From: Stenocarpella maydis
Lineage: Eukaryota > Ascomycota > Sordariomycetes > Diaporthales > Diaporthaceae
Length of the DNA: 64,000 nucleotides
Assembly: GCA_002270565.1 (NCBI GenBank)
Contig: NQMI01000011.1
Span: 539,055-603,054, forward strand
Reading direction: 5' to 3'
Shown: piece after piece, positions 1 to 11,500 of the stretch
Numbering within the stretch: position 1 is the stretch's first letter
Layout: each line of letters starts with the position of its first letter
Position numbers and translations under genes: made by a program
The notes under the pieces: model-generated
Database searches by the model: none
The model's input: the letters and a program-made list of their open reading frames with translations, nothing else
Told to the model about the DNA's origin: nothing

Positions 1-35
1 TCTGAATAGTGTTGTCAAAGCATAGCGACGTGGCC

Positions 36-2661
36 TCAGGCGACGCGATCACTACCCACAGCCTGCGGTGTTTCAACGTCTCCAGTCTTTTCAATCGTGG
101 CCTCAGTAACCTCTTCGACTGGAGTGATAGGCTCACCTCCCTTCTCACTGGAGAACCCAACAGCCTCCTCGGCCTGCCCTCGAGCCTCAGACGCATCAGC
201 CCCGCCATCCCGTAGCAACTCCGCCGGCGCCGCAAGCTGGACAGAATCCTTGGCCTCGGCGATGTTCGCCCCGCCATCCCGAGTCGCCGCCTCGGACGGG
301 GCCACGCCGCCCGCGAGCTCGATAGCCTTGGCAGCGGCCTCCTCGAAGTCGTCAAACGCGTACAGTGGCAGCCCGCTCTGCGCGATGATCTCCTGGCCCT
401 CCCTCTCGTTGGTGCCGCGGATGCGCACCACGACGGGGACCTTGATGTCGACCTTCTTGTACGCCAGGACGATGCCCCTCGCGATCATCTGCAGCATTGA
501 GAGTCAGCTTTTAAAGAACCATGGAAGGAGTTTGATTTGAACATAGCTGGATCAGGCCATAGTGTGGCCATGGCATTTGAGACATAGGCTCCCCGGAGGG
601 GGGGGGGGTTTCTTCTTCCAAAGCGGGTTAAAAATGACTCTAGAAGCTGCTTACGTCGCCGAGCGTGAGCCCCCCAAAGATGTTCACAAACACGACCCGC
701 ACCCTGTCGTCCTTGAGTATGATCTCGAACGACCGCCTCACCGTCTCGCTCGTCGCCTTGCCTCCCGTGTCGAGGAAGTTGGCCGCCCGCCCGCCGTGGC
801 CCGCTAGCGCGTCCACCGTATTCATCGCCAGCCCGGCCCCGTTGACCAGCGTCCCGATGTTGTGACGCCGGTCCGCGGGCCGCAGCCGGTGGTACATGAT
901 GCCCTCTGCCTTGGCCTCCCGCGCGCCCTCGTCCCGCGCCTCGGTGGCGCCGTACCGGTAGTGCAGCTCGGCGAGCCGCCCGCCGCGTCCCGCAGCGGCG
1001 TCATCCAGGTCGATGCGCAGGTCGTCAACGGGGAACACGACGCCCGCGCGGACGCCAAACTCGAGCGCCACGTGCTTGGCCTCCTTATTCCTAAAGATGC
1101 GGCCCAGGTCCCGCAGCACGTGGCTGAGCGCCGCCGCCGGGGCCCCGTCCCCGCCCGGGTCGTCTATCTGCAGCTGGGCCATGAGCGTGGCCACGACTTC
1201 GTCCCATGCCTTGGTGCCCTCTAGGGCGAGGATATCCGTCGCGCCGGGCGGCAGGAGGATCCTGTTGTACCTAGATGGGTCAGACGTGACTTTGTGTCCG
1301 TAGTGCATCGCTGTGACCAGGCATTGCGAGCGAGTGGCCCGGTCGATGGCGAGGGAGAGGTAGCGGATGGGGAAACTTTGGAAAAGGAGGCCTGCGCCTA
1401 GGCCATCTTCCTTGAGGAGCCTCTGGCTGGCTGAACGATCCAGATGGAGGCCCCGAACCTGCTGGATGGTGGCCGGAGGATTCGGCCTGCTGGATGCAGA
1501 AGTACTGACGGGCCTTCGGGCGGCAGTGTGCAAGCCGCGCTTCTGCTGTGAGTTCAAAGGTCCCGATGCCGCCCTGACGAAGTCATCCGCAGATTCGAAG
1601 ACAGCCCCATCCTCAATCTCGCGCGCTTTGTTGTTTTCGTCGATCAGCCTCCTGAGCGCCGGACCGATCTTTGCTGGGTGGTCTACCATCGTCACCCCAG
1701 AATTCTCGAGAGCCTCGATCTTCTGGTGGGGGAGGGGTTCCCCCGGCACCCAGAACGCCCCAGCGTGGCCCATCACCCTGTCCCGTGGTGCCTGCTTGCC
1801 CGCGATGAGGGCCGCGATGGGCTTCCTTGCTACCATCGGCGTCCGGGCGTGATAGTCTGAAATCCACAGCGCGGCGAGAATCTCGCCGTCCCCGCCAATC
1901 TCCCCAATGAGCGCGATACCTCTAGTGTTGGGATCGTGTTCCAGCACCTGCAGGGCCTCGACGAGGTCCGTTCCCGGCAGGATGTCACCTCCCACACCAA
2001 TACAGAGGCTCTGCCCCAGCCCAGCCCGCGTCGTAGAAGCCACAGCCTCGTAGGACAGCGTCCCCGACTTGGCAGCTATCCCAATGCATCCCTCGCTGAA
2101 ACAAGGCAGCGGCTGGAAGCCGATCCTGCACCTCTCGCCCTTGGCGCTCGAGATGATCCCCGGCGAGTTGGGCCCCACCAGCCTCGACCTGCCCTGCGTC
2201 TTCAGCACGCTGTGGATCCTCAGCATGTCGTGCAGGGGGATATGCTCCGCGACGGCCACGATGAGCGGGACCTCGGCCTCGATCGCCTCCTCGATCGCCT
2301 GCGTCGCCTTGGACGCCGGGACGTAGATGCCCGTGGCGTCGGGCCTGAGCTCCTCCACGGCCCTCCGCACCGACGGCAGCACGGGCAGCCCGAGGTGCTC
2401 GCCCTCCTTGCCCGGCGTCACGCCGCCCACTATGTTGGTGCCCCACACGATGGACTCCTTCGCGTTTGCAGTGGCCTGGCGGCCGGTGAAACCCTGGAAG
2501 ATGACGCGCGTCTTGGAGCCTATGCGGAGGTTGTCCAGCGTGGCGGCGTAGTCCTTGCGGGAGCTGGATAAGCCAAAAAGTCGACGGTTGGCCGCTGGGC
2601 CGTGGCCATGATGTCGACGACACCTTGCTGAGCGCAGGTTGTACCTCATGGCGGACTGCAT
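36..2661 (-). CDS. Fused succinyl-CoA ligase, alpha and beta subunits in one chain
   Basis: Exons 2661-655 and 488-36, with a 166-nt intron (donor GTAAGC, acceptor CTGCAG), give 819 residues. The start is the first ATG in the frame. The arginine-rich N-terminus (about residues 1-40) looks like a mitochondrial presequence. Residues about 45-350 match the alpha subunit: CoA-binding [23 protein letters not shown], and the phosphohistidine motif GHAGA (His about 299). From about residue 397 the beta subunit follows, with [22 protein letters not shown] and VNIFGG near residues 590-670. The family normally converts succinyl-CoA to succinate with formation of ATP or GTP in the TCA cycle. The N-terminal ATP-grasp part of beta is much shorter than in the separate subunit, so activity is uncertain. 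A low-complexity acidic tail of about 90 residues ends the protein. The fusion is seen directly; its function is inferred. Confidence 0.87.
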
Positions 2662-3941
2662 CCTACGAGTGGGGATGAGATCGCCAGCATCGACAATCCC
2701 ATCGAGTATAGTGATTGGAGAAGCTCGAGCGTAGGATTGCAATGTCCTGTTCCAGGAAGGAAAAAGAAAGCAGAAGTGGATTGTCTTATTCAATTGGTAT
2801 CATTGCTGCTGGAATTCGCGGTGTCGCTATTGAATGCCGTTTAGGTTGGAAAAGCTGAACGGATGGGGCGATTTGCAAACCACATGTCGATTTCTGGGCC
2901 ACACTGATGGAAAATCGGTTTGCAAGTGGAGCACATAGCCGACGTGCAAGAGAAGCGACATAGTAGACCAACCACGCTTATGAGTTGCATGTATGATGGA
3001 TGATAATCTTGGGGTCAAATTCCGCTCTAGATATCTAGGAAACCAAATATTACCCAGTTGAAAGATAAAGTAAAAAAAGAAGAAGAAGAAGAAGAAAGAG
3101 AAAGGCGGTACGCCGGTACATCGCAAGCATAGAAGAGCTCAAGGTAGAGAGAGAGAGAGCCGGCCAACCAAGCTCAGCACTTCGGTCCAGCAACACCTCA
3201 GCCTGGATTTACAACACAAAGAGTGGTGGGGGTGCAAGTCGGCCTGGAGGTGAGCTTATTCTAATCGCGGGTTTGTCTGATGCCTGTCATCGACCCTTCA
3301 CCATGATGTTGTAGAATTTCAGAATCCGTCTCTCAATCCCAGCAAGGATATCTTACAAGGGGTTGTCTCTAGTCGGAGGGAATAGCTCCATGCTCAAACG
3401 AGCTTCCCGTGGACTTGTGCGTGCCCCCTTCTGTCTCGCCGCTCTTGCATCCTGTTGACAAGGGCCCGCCGGCCGGGGACTCGCTAGTCTTGTAAAGTGA
3501 GTCCCGGGAGGTGTACCGGTATGCTTTCCGTTACTGTGGGTTCGACCTCCGTTTCCATCTACAAAGTCACGGGCAAGATATTGGGAGGGAGAGTATGAGT
3601 CGGCACAGCTGCAGTGTGTTGAATTCCGACTAGGCGTCCAGGAAGGAATATACCTGCTCTTGGCTGTATAGCAACCTCCAATGGCGTAGGCTGCTGTCAT
3701 ATAACCAACCTCGTAGTCGTCGGATAATCTCTCGTGGGCGAATACCACGTATGACATGGCCGCATTGGCTGGGAGACAGACTGGTGAGCCCACATTCAGC
3801 AATGAACAAGCGATAGAGCTGTACCTCATCTGATTGAATTGTTATTTTGGCCGCGAAGCAGGGACGACGTACGAGTGTGTTTGCGCCACTCGTGACGGCT
3901 GGTTTATTCACAAGACGCCTGGTGAGCTGCTCGGGGCTGCC
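2662..3941. other. Intergenic: upstream of the succinyl-CoA ligase, downstream of COX19
   Basis: No supported gene. Reading frames of up to about 158 codons on the minus strand lack family resemblance and intron logic. A GAA microsatellite (3078-3096) and a short GA run (3147-3159) lie here, presumably in the ligase promoter. Confidence 0.6.
3078..3096 (+). repeat. (GAA)n microsatellite
   Basis: About six GAA units follow a short A run, roughly 420 bp upstream of the succinyl-CoA ligase start codon. Confidence 0.85.
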
Positions 3942-4467
3942 CTAAGCTCCTCCTCTGGCTTGAGCGCCGCTTCCACCGGCTGGCTTGCTCGGCGAGGAAG
4001 AGTCGTCTGCGGCACCGCGGAAACCCAAATTCTTGAAATCGTCTTTTGCCATGAGGTTGCTGCAATGGGTGGGATTGTTTAGAGATATTATTGAAAGGGA
4101 CGATATCAGACGCCCTCCCGCAAGAGGCGTCGACTCACCGGTCCATGCGGCATGATAGATATGCCTTGGCAAGCTCACGACACTGGTTCTCGTTGACGCC
4201 CTTGACCTTCTTGATGCACGCCAGATATTGCTTCATGGCGTGTTTGCACTCGCCTGATGGCACAGTCAGGTCACCTTGCCCGGTCCTAGGTATGGATGAG
4301 GGAGCAGGCAACATACCATCGTGGTCAAGCGGGAAGCTGCCCCTCTGTGGTCTTCGGGAACATTGAGCATCGTCTCAGGTATTGTGAGTGTTATTGACAA
4401 GGCAAGACAAGACTTACGGTACAGGTTTGGTGTACATCTGGCCCCCGCCAGGCCCGTAACCACTCAT
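3942..4467 (-). CDS. COX19: COX19, twin CX9C copper-related assembly factor
   Basis: Four exons (4467-4418, 4351-4317, 4253-4139, 4059-3942) join in frame to 105 residues. All introns are GT-AG (donors GTAAGT, GTATGT, GTGAGT). The protein begins MSGYGPGGG and carries the family signature [12 protein letters not shown], then two CX9C pairs ([12 protein letters not shown] and [12 protein letters not shown]), ending in a polar glycine- and serine-rich tail. COX19 is a soluble mitochondrial intermembrane-space protein needed to assemble cytochrome c oxidase; the cysteines form a coiled-coil-helix-coiled-coil-helix fold through the Mia40 pathway. The length is close to the yeast protein. It is head to head with VPS1 across 636 bp. 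The middle exon is only 35 nt, so automated prediction may miss it. Confidence 0.95.
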
Positions 4468-4734
4468 GTTGAAATATGTTTCCTTGTAGGTGCCTATGTT
4501 CTCGTGCTTGTGCGGAAGGACATGTGATGGCGGGCATTGGATCAGCAGACTGACGCTGTGGCGCACAGCGGACCAGACACTCCGGCAGGCCGACCCAGGT
4601 GCAGCCAAGTGCTCCAGGCTGGCGGCCCATGCGGGTGGGGGCCGGTGCTGTGCTGGCCGGCAGGGGCAATGCTGCCGTGCATGAAGCTGGAAAATGACGG
4701 AGACGCGACTGGCAGAGCAGAGCCAGACACTCTG

Positions 4735-4744
4735 TACTCCGTAC
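4735..4744 (+). promoter_or_regulatory. TACTCCGTAC motif, copy 1
   Basis: Exact 10-mer in the COX19/VPS1 spacer. It is one of five identical copies in the window, all on the plus strand and all intergenic. Confidence 0.5.
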
Positions 4745-4910
4745 TCAACCCGGCTCCCCTCCACCAGAACCAGCACAGCGCATCCAAATTTTGTCGGCCA
4801 GACAGACCTGACCTGCACCCAATCCTGGCCAAAGGGAACAACAGCATGCCATCTTGATCCCGGTCGCTGCTTCACCACCCCTCCGGCTTCCTCGACCCGT
4901 TTCGAAAGCG

Positions 4911-4940
4911 CCTCTTCGTGCCTCTTCGTGCCTCTTGGTC
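4911..4940 (+). repeat. Three-copy CCTCTTCGTG tandem repeat
   Basis: Two perfect copies of a 10-bp unit and a third with two changes, lying 164-193 bp upstream of the VPS1 ATG. Confidence 0.8.
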
Positions 4941-5103
4941 GCAGATTTTGCCGGGCATCGAGCCATCGAGCCTCTCTCCCTGCCTGTCCGAACAGACCTC
5001 GGCCGGACATCTCGTCACTGCTCCTACGCGTGTCTGTGATTGACTCGTCTAAGCTCCGCATCCCTACTGCTCTTTGCTCTGCTTGAGACCCCATCCCGCT
5101 ACA

Positions 5104-7760
5104 ATGGCTGCACTCGGCGACGACCTATTGTCCACGGTCAACAAGCTGCAGGACCTGGTCTTCAACACAATCGGGAACGACTCTCTCGACCTGCCTCAGA
5201 TTGTAAGCTCAACCCCCACCTCGCCTCCCAGCTCTGCTCTGCACATCTCCGGGACTGCCCAGGCTGATCCGGCGGTTTTTCTAGGTGGTCGTTGGCTCTC
5301 AGTCTGCGGGCAAGTCGTCCGTACTCGAGAACATTGTTGGCCGTGACTTTCTGCCCCGCGGCAGCGGTATCGTCACGCGTCGGCCCCTGATCCTCCAGCT
5401 CATCAACGTCCCTGACGAAGGTCTCGACGCCTCCATACCCCCTGCGCATCCCTCCCAGTATAACGCAAACGTCGCGCGCCCCGGCGAATGGGCAGAGTTC
5501 AACCACATCCCCAACAGGCGCTACACTGACTTTGGCGACGTCAAGCGCGAGATCGAAAATGAGACCGCCCGCGTGGCCGGTAACAACAAGGGCATCACGC
5601 GCCAGCCCATCAACCTCAAGATCTACTCTCCACACGTCCTAAACCTCACCCTGGTCGACCTCCCAGGTCTCACAAAAGTACGCTCACCTGGCCGCAGCAT
5701 CCATCACCTCCGGTCTCAAGCTAACTCACTGCCTCTCCGTAGGTGCCCATTGGCGACCAGCCTCCCGATATCGAAAAGCAGACTCGCAACCTCATCTCCG
5801 AGTTCATCGCAAAGCCAAATAGTATCATTCTCGCCGTCTCCCCGGCCAACGTCGATATTGTGAACTCCGAGGCCCTCAAGCTTGCCCGCCATGTCGACCC
5901 ATTGGGCCGGAGGACCATTGGTGTTCTGACCAAGGTGGATCTCATGGACCATGGCACCAACGCCCTCGACATCCTGTCCGGCCGGGTATACCCCTTGAAG
6001 CTGGGCTGGATCGGTGTCGTGAACCGATCACAGCAAGACATCCAGGGCAACAAGCCCATGGAAGAGGCCCTAAAGGATGAGGAGAGCTTCTTCAAGCTGC
6101 ACCCAGCGTACAGGAATATCGCCGTGAAGTGCGGCACGCGTTTTCTGGCCAGGACCTTGAACACCACCTTGATGGGGCACATCAGGGATCGCCTGCCTGA
6201 TATCAAGGCACGGCTCAACACGCTAATGGGACAGACCCAGCAAGAACTCGCCAGCTACGGCAACATGCAGTTCAGCGGCAGGGAGCATCGGGGCTCTCTC
6301 ATCCTGCAGCTTATGACACGGTTCGCCGCCTCCTTCATGTCGTCGATCGACGGTACCTCAACAGAGATCTCCACAAAGGAGCTGTGCGGTGGCGCCCGGA
6401 TATACTACATTTTCAACTCTGTGTTCGGTAGCTCGCTAGACACCATCGACCCGACGTCCAACCTCTCTGCTTCCGACATCCGCACCGCAATCAGGAACTC
6501 CACTGGGCCCCGGCCGAGCTTGTTTGTTCCCGAGATGGCCTTCGACCTTCTCGTGAAGCCCCAGATCAAGCTCTTGGAGATCCCCAGCCAACGTTGCGTT
6601 GAGTTGGTGTACGAGGAACTTATTAAGATCTGCCACACGTGTGGTAACATTGAGCTTTCGCGTTTCCCGAGGTTACAAGCCAAGCTTATCGAGGTTGTCT
6701 CAGACCTTTTGCGAGAACGGCTGGGACCCGCATCCAGCTATGTCGAGTCCCTGATCTCAATACAGCGGGCTTACATCAATACAAACCATCCAAATTTCCT
6801 AGGTGCCGCGAGCGCCATGAGCAACGTAGTAGGCGCAAAGCAGGAGAGGGAACGGAAGCGCCTTATCCAGGAGGAGCGAGAGAGGAGGGAGAGAAGACGA
6901 GCGAAAGAACTCGGTGCTAATGGTGCGGAGGAGGCCGAGGACGAGGAGCAAGCCGGCGGCGAAAAGGCGGAGCACGCATCCATCCGCAAGGCGCAGGGCA
7001 AGGGCGCGCGGAGCATGTCACCGGCCGTAAGAGAAAACGGCACCAGTGGCATCACATCGGCGCTGAATGGGGCACGCTCAGCCTCTCCGATGATGCAAAA
7101 CTCTCAAGCCGCCGGCGGTGCGAAAGACTCTTTCTTGAACTACTTCTTTGGAAAGGATGGCATGCAACCGGCATTCCCGCCGCCATCGCACAACGCGAAC
7201 ATTGGCCGGCACGTGAGCCAGGGCTCGGAGCTGTCCATAAGCCAGAGCTTCAGGCACCAGGAGCCCGTGCTCCGATCCCCCATCCAGACCACGGCACCCG
7301 TCTCGCACGATGAGGACTTTGTCTTCGGCCCATCGGTGCCCCGTGGTGCAGACTTTGTGAGTCCTCCCAGCGAGAATGATGTACGATCGGATTGGAACTC
7401 CTGTGCCCCCAATGCCATCCCAGTCACTCGACTAACCAAGCTCAACAGGGTGCTGCCGGCGAGCCGGCCATGACGGAACGCGAGCAGATGGAGACGGAGC
7501 TCATCCGGGCCCTGATCTCCTCCTACTTCAACATAGTGCGTGAGTCGATCGCCGACCAGGTCCCCAAGGCCATCATGCACCTGCTGGTCAACCACTGCCG
7601 CGACGAGGTCCAGAACCGCCTCGTCAGCGAGCTGTACAAGGAGTCCCTGTTCGAGGAGCTCCTGTACGAGGACGACGGTGTCAAGAAGGAGCGCGAAAAG
7701 TGCGAGAAGCTGCTGCAGACCTATAGGGAGGCGGCCAAGATCATTGGCGAAGTGGTATGA
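5104..7760 (+). CDS. VPS1: Dynamin-family GTPase VPS1
   Basis: Four exons (5104-5202, 5285-5677, 5743-7356, 7449-7760) give 805 residues, all junctions in phase 0. The P-loop is GSQSAGKS (37-44), G3 is DLPG (158-161) and G4 is TKVD (227-230). The dynamin middle domain follows to about residue 515, and the GTPase effector domain fills the last exon (about 703-805). VPS1 polymerises on membranes and drives fission in Golgi-to-vacuole traffic, endocytosis and peroxisome division. There is no pleckstrin-homology or proline-rich domain, as expected for VPS1. The insert between the middle and effector domains (about 520-700) is long, highly charged and serine-rich. All introns are short with canonical ends. 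It diverges from COX19 and converges on the F-box gene. Confidence 0.97.
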
Positions 7761-8532
7761 GCTAAGAAGCCGAGGAAACAAAAGGGCGAAGAGCAACAGA
7801 GGAAACGATCAAGGCAGTGTGACCTGCCGGCGGAACGAAGAGACGACAGATGATGATAGATGAACCGGGTGCAGGCAGGTCTTTGGTAGACGGCTCATGT
7901 TGTTGTACTTTTATGTACTCTACTTATTCCCATCATCAGAACTCACACTCACTCACCCATTCATCCATCCAAAACCCAACTCGGTCGTAACCACGTACTG
8001 ACTGGGGGCTGGGGACGACACCACTCAACACCATCACACCGTACCATATCACCACACCACACTGTACGCAGAAGAAGAAAAGAGAAACGCATACACTTGG
8101 TGGGCAGGGAGGGGAGGCTAAAGTCGTCTGTATATAGAACAGGCAGCAAGCAGATATTAGGACTGGGACGGGTTTTTATTCTCCTTTTTGAAGATCTCAC
8201 GCGTTTCACGCAAGACGTGCCACGTTGGAACAAATACAAATTCGCTGCACGCTTTTGTCCACCTAGGCTGGCCCCCATAAGAATTGCGTGAAAGCTATCT
8301 CGGCCTTGTGCATTTCTCAGATCTACTAACTGCCCAGGGGCCTTGGCACAAGCTCCATGGTTCCTCTACGTGCTATATAGCAGAGTATACGAGACCAGAC
8401 ACATCGTGAAGGCTCAAGAATACACGAGTTTGCATTCATGCTGCTAAAGTCGGCTTCGGTTGTTCTCAGCGGTCCTTTCCACAAAATACATCTAGACCCG
8501 ACGGTCTTACCACCAACTAATCACGATTTGCG
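7761..8532. other. Intergenic: convergent 3' ends of VPS1 and the F-box gene
   Basis: No gene seen. It holds the probable 3' untranslated regions of two converging genes. Confidence 0.65.
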
Positions 8533-11500
8533 CTATTGATACCTCGCCGCCCTCGACCCTGTAGGGATGGGAGCGCTCGCCGCCGGCGGCACCCCAGCCG
8601 GATAGCGCGGGTCGTACTCCTCCTCGTAGTAAGCCTGCTCGTTCCGCAGAGGCGGCGCTGCATGGGGCTGGAAGTGCCTCGGGGCCGCATCCGAAGGGTG
8701 ACGCGGGTCGTAGCTCTCAGTGGCGGCCTGCTGTGACGGGGGTCCCGGAGGTGCGCGAGAGTATGTCCCTTTGTACGGTGGGCGGTACGGCTCCCGGAGC
8801 ATCTGCGCAGGCGGAGGTGGCGGCTGTCCGCGCCGTGGAGGCCCGTGGACGTAAGGATCCCCGCGGTCATAAGGTGCTGCAGGCGGCAGTGCGTCCCTGT
8901 AGTACCTCTCGAGTTCGGGGTTGGGAATGCGACGCAGAGGGCGCTCCTCGATCCATGTTGACCCATCTGGTCTTCGGTACTCGATAATCTCAATCTCAAT
9001 GACCTCTTGGGGCCGTTGCCGTGGGACTGGCTCGTCGGGGTAGCTGCGATAATTATAATCCTCACGAGGCGGATGTCTCTCGTACCGGGGATCATCCACC
9101 GGTGGCGCAGGAGGCAGATACTGGTAATCGTGCTCTGCTCGAGGTGGGCTCCTCTGGCGGAATTGGTGAGATGGAGGTTGACGGTAATTCGTATAGACTG
9201 GGGAACGAGACCTGCGTGATTCAATATCTCGCATAGGCGGTTCTTTGTACTGCTGTCCGTAATCTTCGGGCTCGTCGCGATTACCATCCATATAAATGAC
9301 ATTAGACAGCCGGTGCTGATGGCCACGGTAACCCGCATCTCTTTGGTTTGGAACACTTTGTTCAGCCCGAGGAGACGCCGCATCTGAGCTTGGTGAGTCT
9401 CGAGGCCTAGACTGGAAACGCTGGCGCTGCTGAGGCGTGCCTGGCTTCGAGCCATGCCTGGGCCGCTGGTTGTTCCCACCGTGGGCGTTGCGCTGGGACA
9501 TTTTTGCCTGGGAAGAGTTGTGGGCTGTGGCGCCGCTTGGTGTATTCCGGCGGGACGGTGTATTCTCTGCCGCCGTCTTCTCGGACCTGTCACCCTCTGG
9601 GATAACGCTTTTCCTTGCAGTTTGTGCCCTGTCAGCCGCCCACATCGCCCGGATAGCATCCCCTTCACGTTCTGCTTCTTCCTCAGCCATCCTTTCCTCC
9701 TCCTCGCTCCGTTTCAGCAGGTCTCCCTCTTTGCTCTGCGCACCTTTCCTGTTTTTCTTCTTGTTTTGGCGAGCATTCTGCTCGCGCTGGCGGAAGCCTT
9801 GAGATGATCGCCGCTCACCCTCACGACCCAGAGCTGTGATCATAGCCGCAGGAGCTGGTACAGATGCAGACGCAGGTACCGGAGGTTCTGGGAGGATGTG
9901 GCCATTTGCTGGACCTATCGAGTTGGCCACAGTCAGAAACTGCCCAATATGATCATAAGGACCAGGCGGCTGGTACTCTGCGGCAGCCACTACCGCGTTC
10001 GGATACAGACCTGCGCCGCCAGTGTCTGTAGTGCCCCCTGACTGAGTGTGCCCATAATGCGGGATATGATCACTGGCAGGCGGGTTCTGGTATCCATGAT
10101 GGTAATTAGGCTGGCCTGGGTAGGCTGGTGACACACTCGGCAGAGCTTCGGGCACGTTGAGGAGATGCGGAACAGCCTCGTTCACCAGGTGGAATTTCTG
10201 GCTGTCCATACTCACTGCGGAGCGCAGATTTTTGACTGCCTTAGGCTCTGGTAGCAATACCATTTCGGCGGTCCACTCCGGCGGCTGGCCGTATTGTCCC
10301 ATTTGCACAAAGGGCTCCACATGCTTGCTTTGAAAATGCGCCGTCAGCTGGGGCAGCGAGTATGACTTGTGCTCTTCGTCGGATGCGATATAGCCACCAA
10401 CACCCAGATGACAGACTCTGCACACCAAGCCATTAACATTGCGAACGGGTCTCATATCCTTGTGGTCAGAAAGCCCATCGATGAAGGTCGCCAGAGGTAG
10501 TTGGAGACCGAATCTCGCGTGGAACCGTTTAGCAAGATGGTGGATTACGACTTGAACCCGGACGATGGACAGAGTATCCTTCATGTTGGAAGTTGCATTC
10601 CAGAGCTCCCTAGCCATGCGTGCCATTTCCTCAAGTTGGGTCCGGTACTGCGGAGAAAATGTCGACGGATGTACTGGCTGGTATCCAATTTGCCCATTGG
10701 TCTGGTATGCTCCGAAATTATAATTGTATGCCGCAGGTGGTGCTGAGATACCTGGTACTCCCGGCGCACCCGGTGGGGCTGGAAGGCCTGGCTGGACTGG
10801 AGGCGCTGTAGGAGGGACCGGAAAGCCTGGCGGGTGGCCTGGAACAGGAGGGTAAGGCTGATGCTGGTAGACATCTGGAGGAGGGTAGGTATGCGTCCCA
10901 TAGCCCTGAGCAGGGTAAGAGGGGTGCGAGCTCTGTCCATAAGCCTCGCTATAGGGCGGGGCTGCGCCATAGGCCGGCGCAGGAGGAGGTTTTGAATGAT
11001 TTTGGTATGGCTGAGGAGGGGCTGCTGGTAGACCATGCTGGTAGGCATTGTGGGCCGGAGGAGGTTGCCCTTGATAAAAGCCAGTCTTTGCAGTTCTTGG
11101 TTCCGAAGTAAAAGGTGGTTGCTCAGGCCACTCCGCCCTCCAATGCACAACTACATTGCCGATGCTCAAGGAGGTCGTATGCTTAGCGGCGTAGTGCTGG
11201 ATGACGCCTTCGAAGCCATAGTACCTCACGGTAACTTCACAGCCGTTACAGAGGAAAATTTCCTTCCGATGCCGTTCGGTATGTGGCTTGATCTTGATGT
11301 CGAAAATCCACTTCATGTTCTCCAGCGTCAGCTTCTGAGTAAATGGACCTTGCGGCGGGTCGACAACCGGCGTGGCCCCGGATGCCCGGGCTGCTGCTGC
11401 GTCTTTGGCGACTTCCGCATAGAAACGCTTCCGAATATAGGTCAAGACTTCGACCGCGAACTTTGAACAGCTGTTTCTGTCGACCTTTTCACCGTTCTCC

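Larger units (their letters stand above)
4468..5103. promoter_or_regulatory. Divergent promoter between COX19 and VPS1
   Basis: This 636-bp spacer separates two head-to-head start codons. It holds one TACTCCGTAC site (4735-4744) and a three-copy 10-bp tandem repeat (4911-4940) in the probable VPS1 leader. No TATA box is obvious. Confidence 0.6.

Noticed and set aside
3353..3829. Minus-strand frame of 158 codons downstream of COX19
   Set aside because: No family resemblance or plausible splicing; composition like flanking noncoding DNA.
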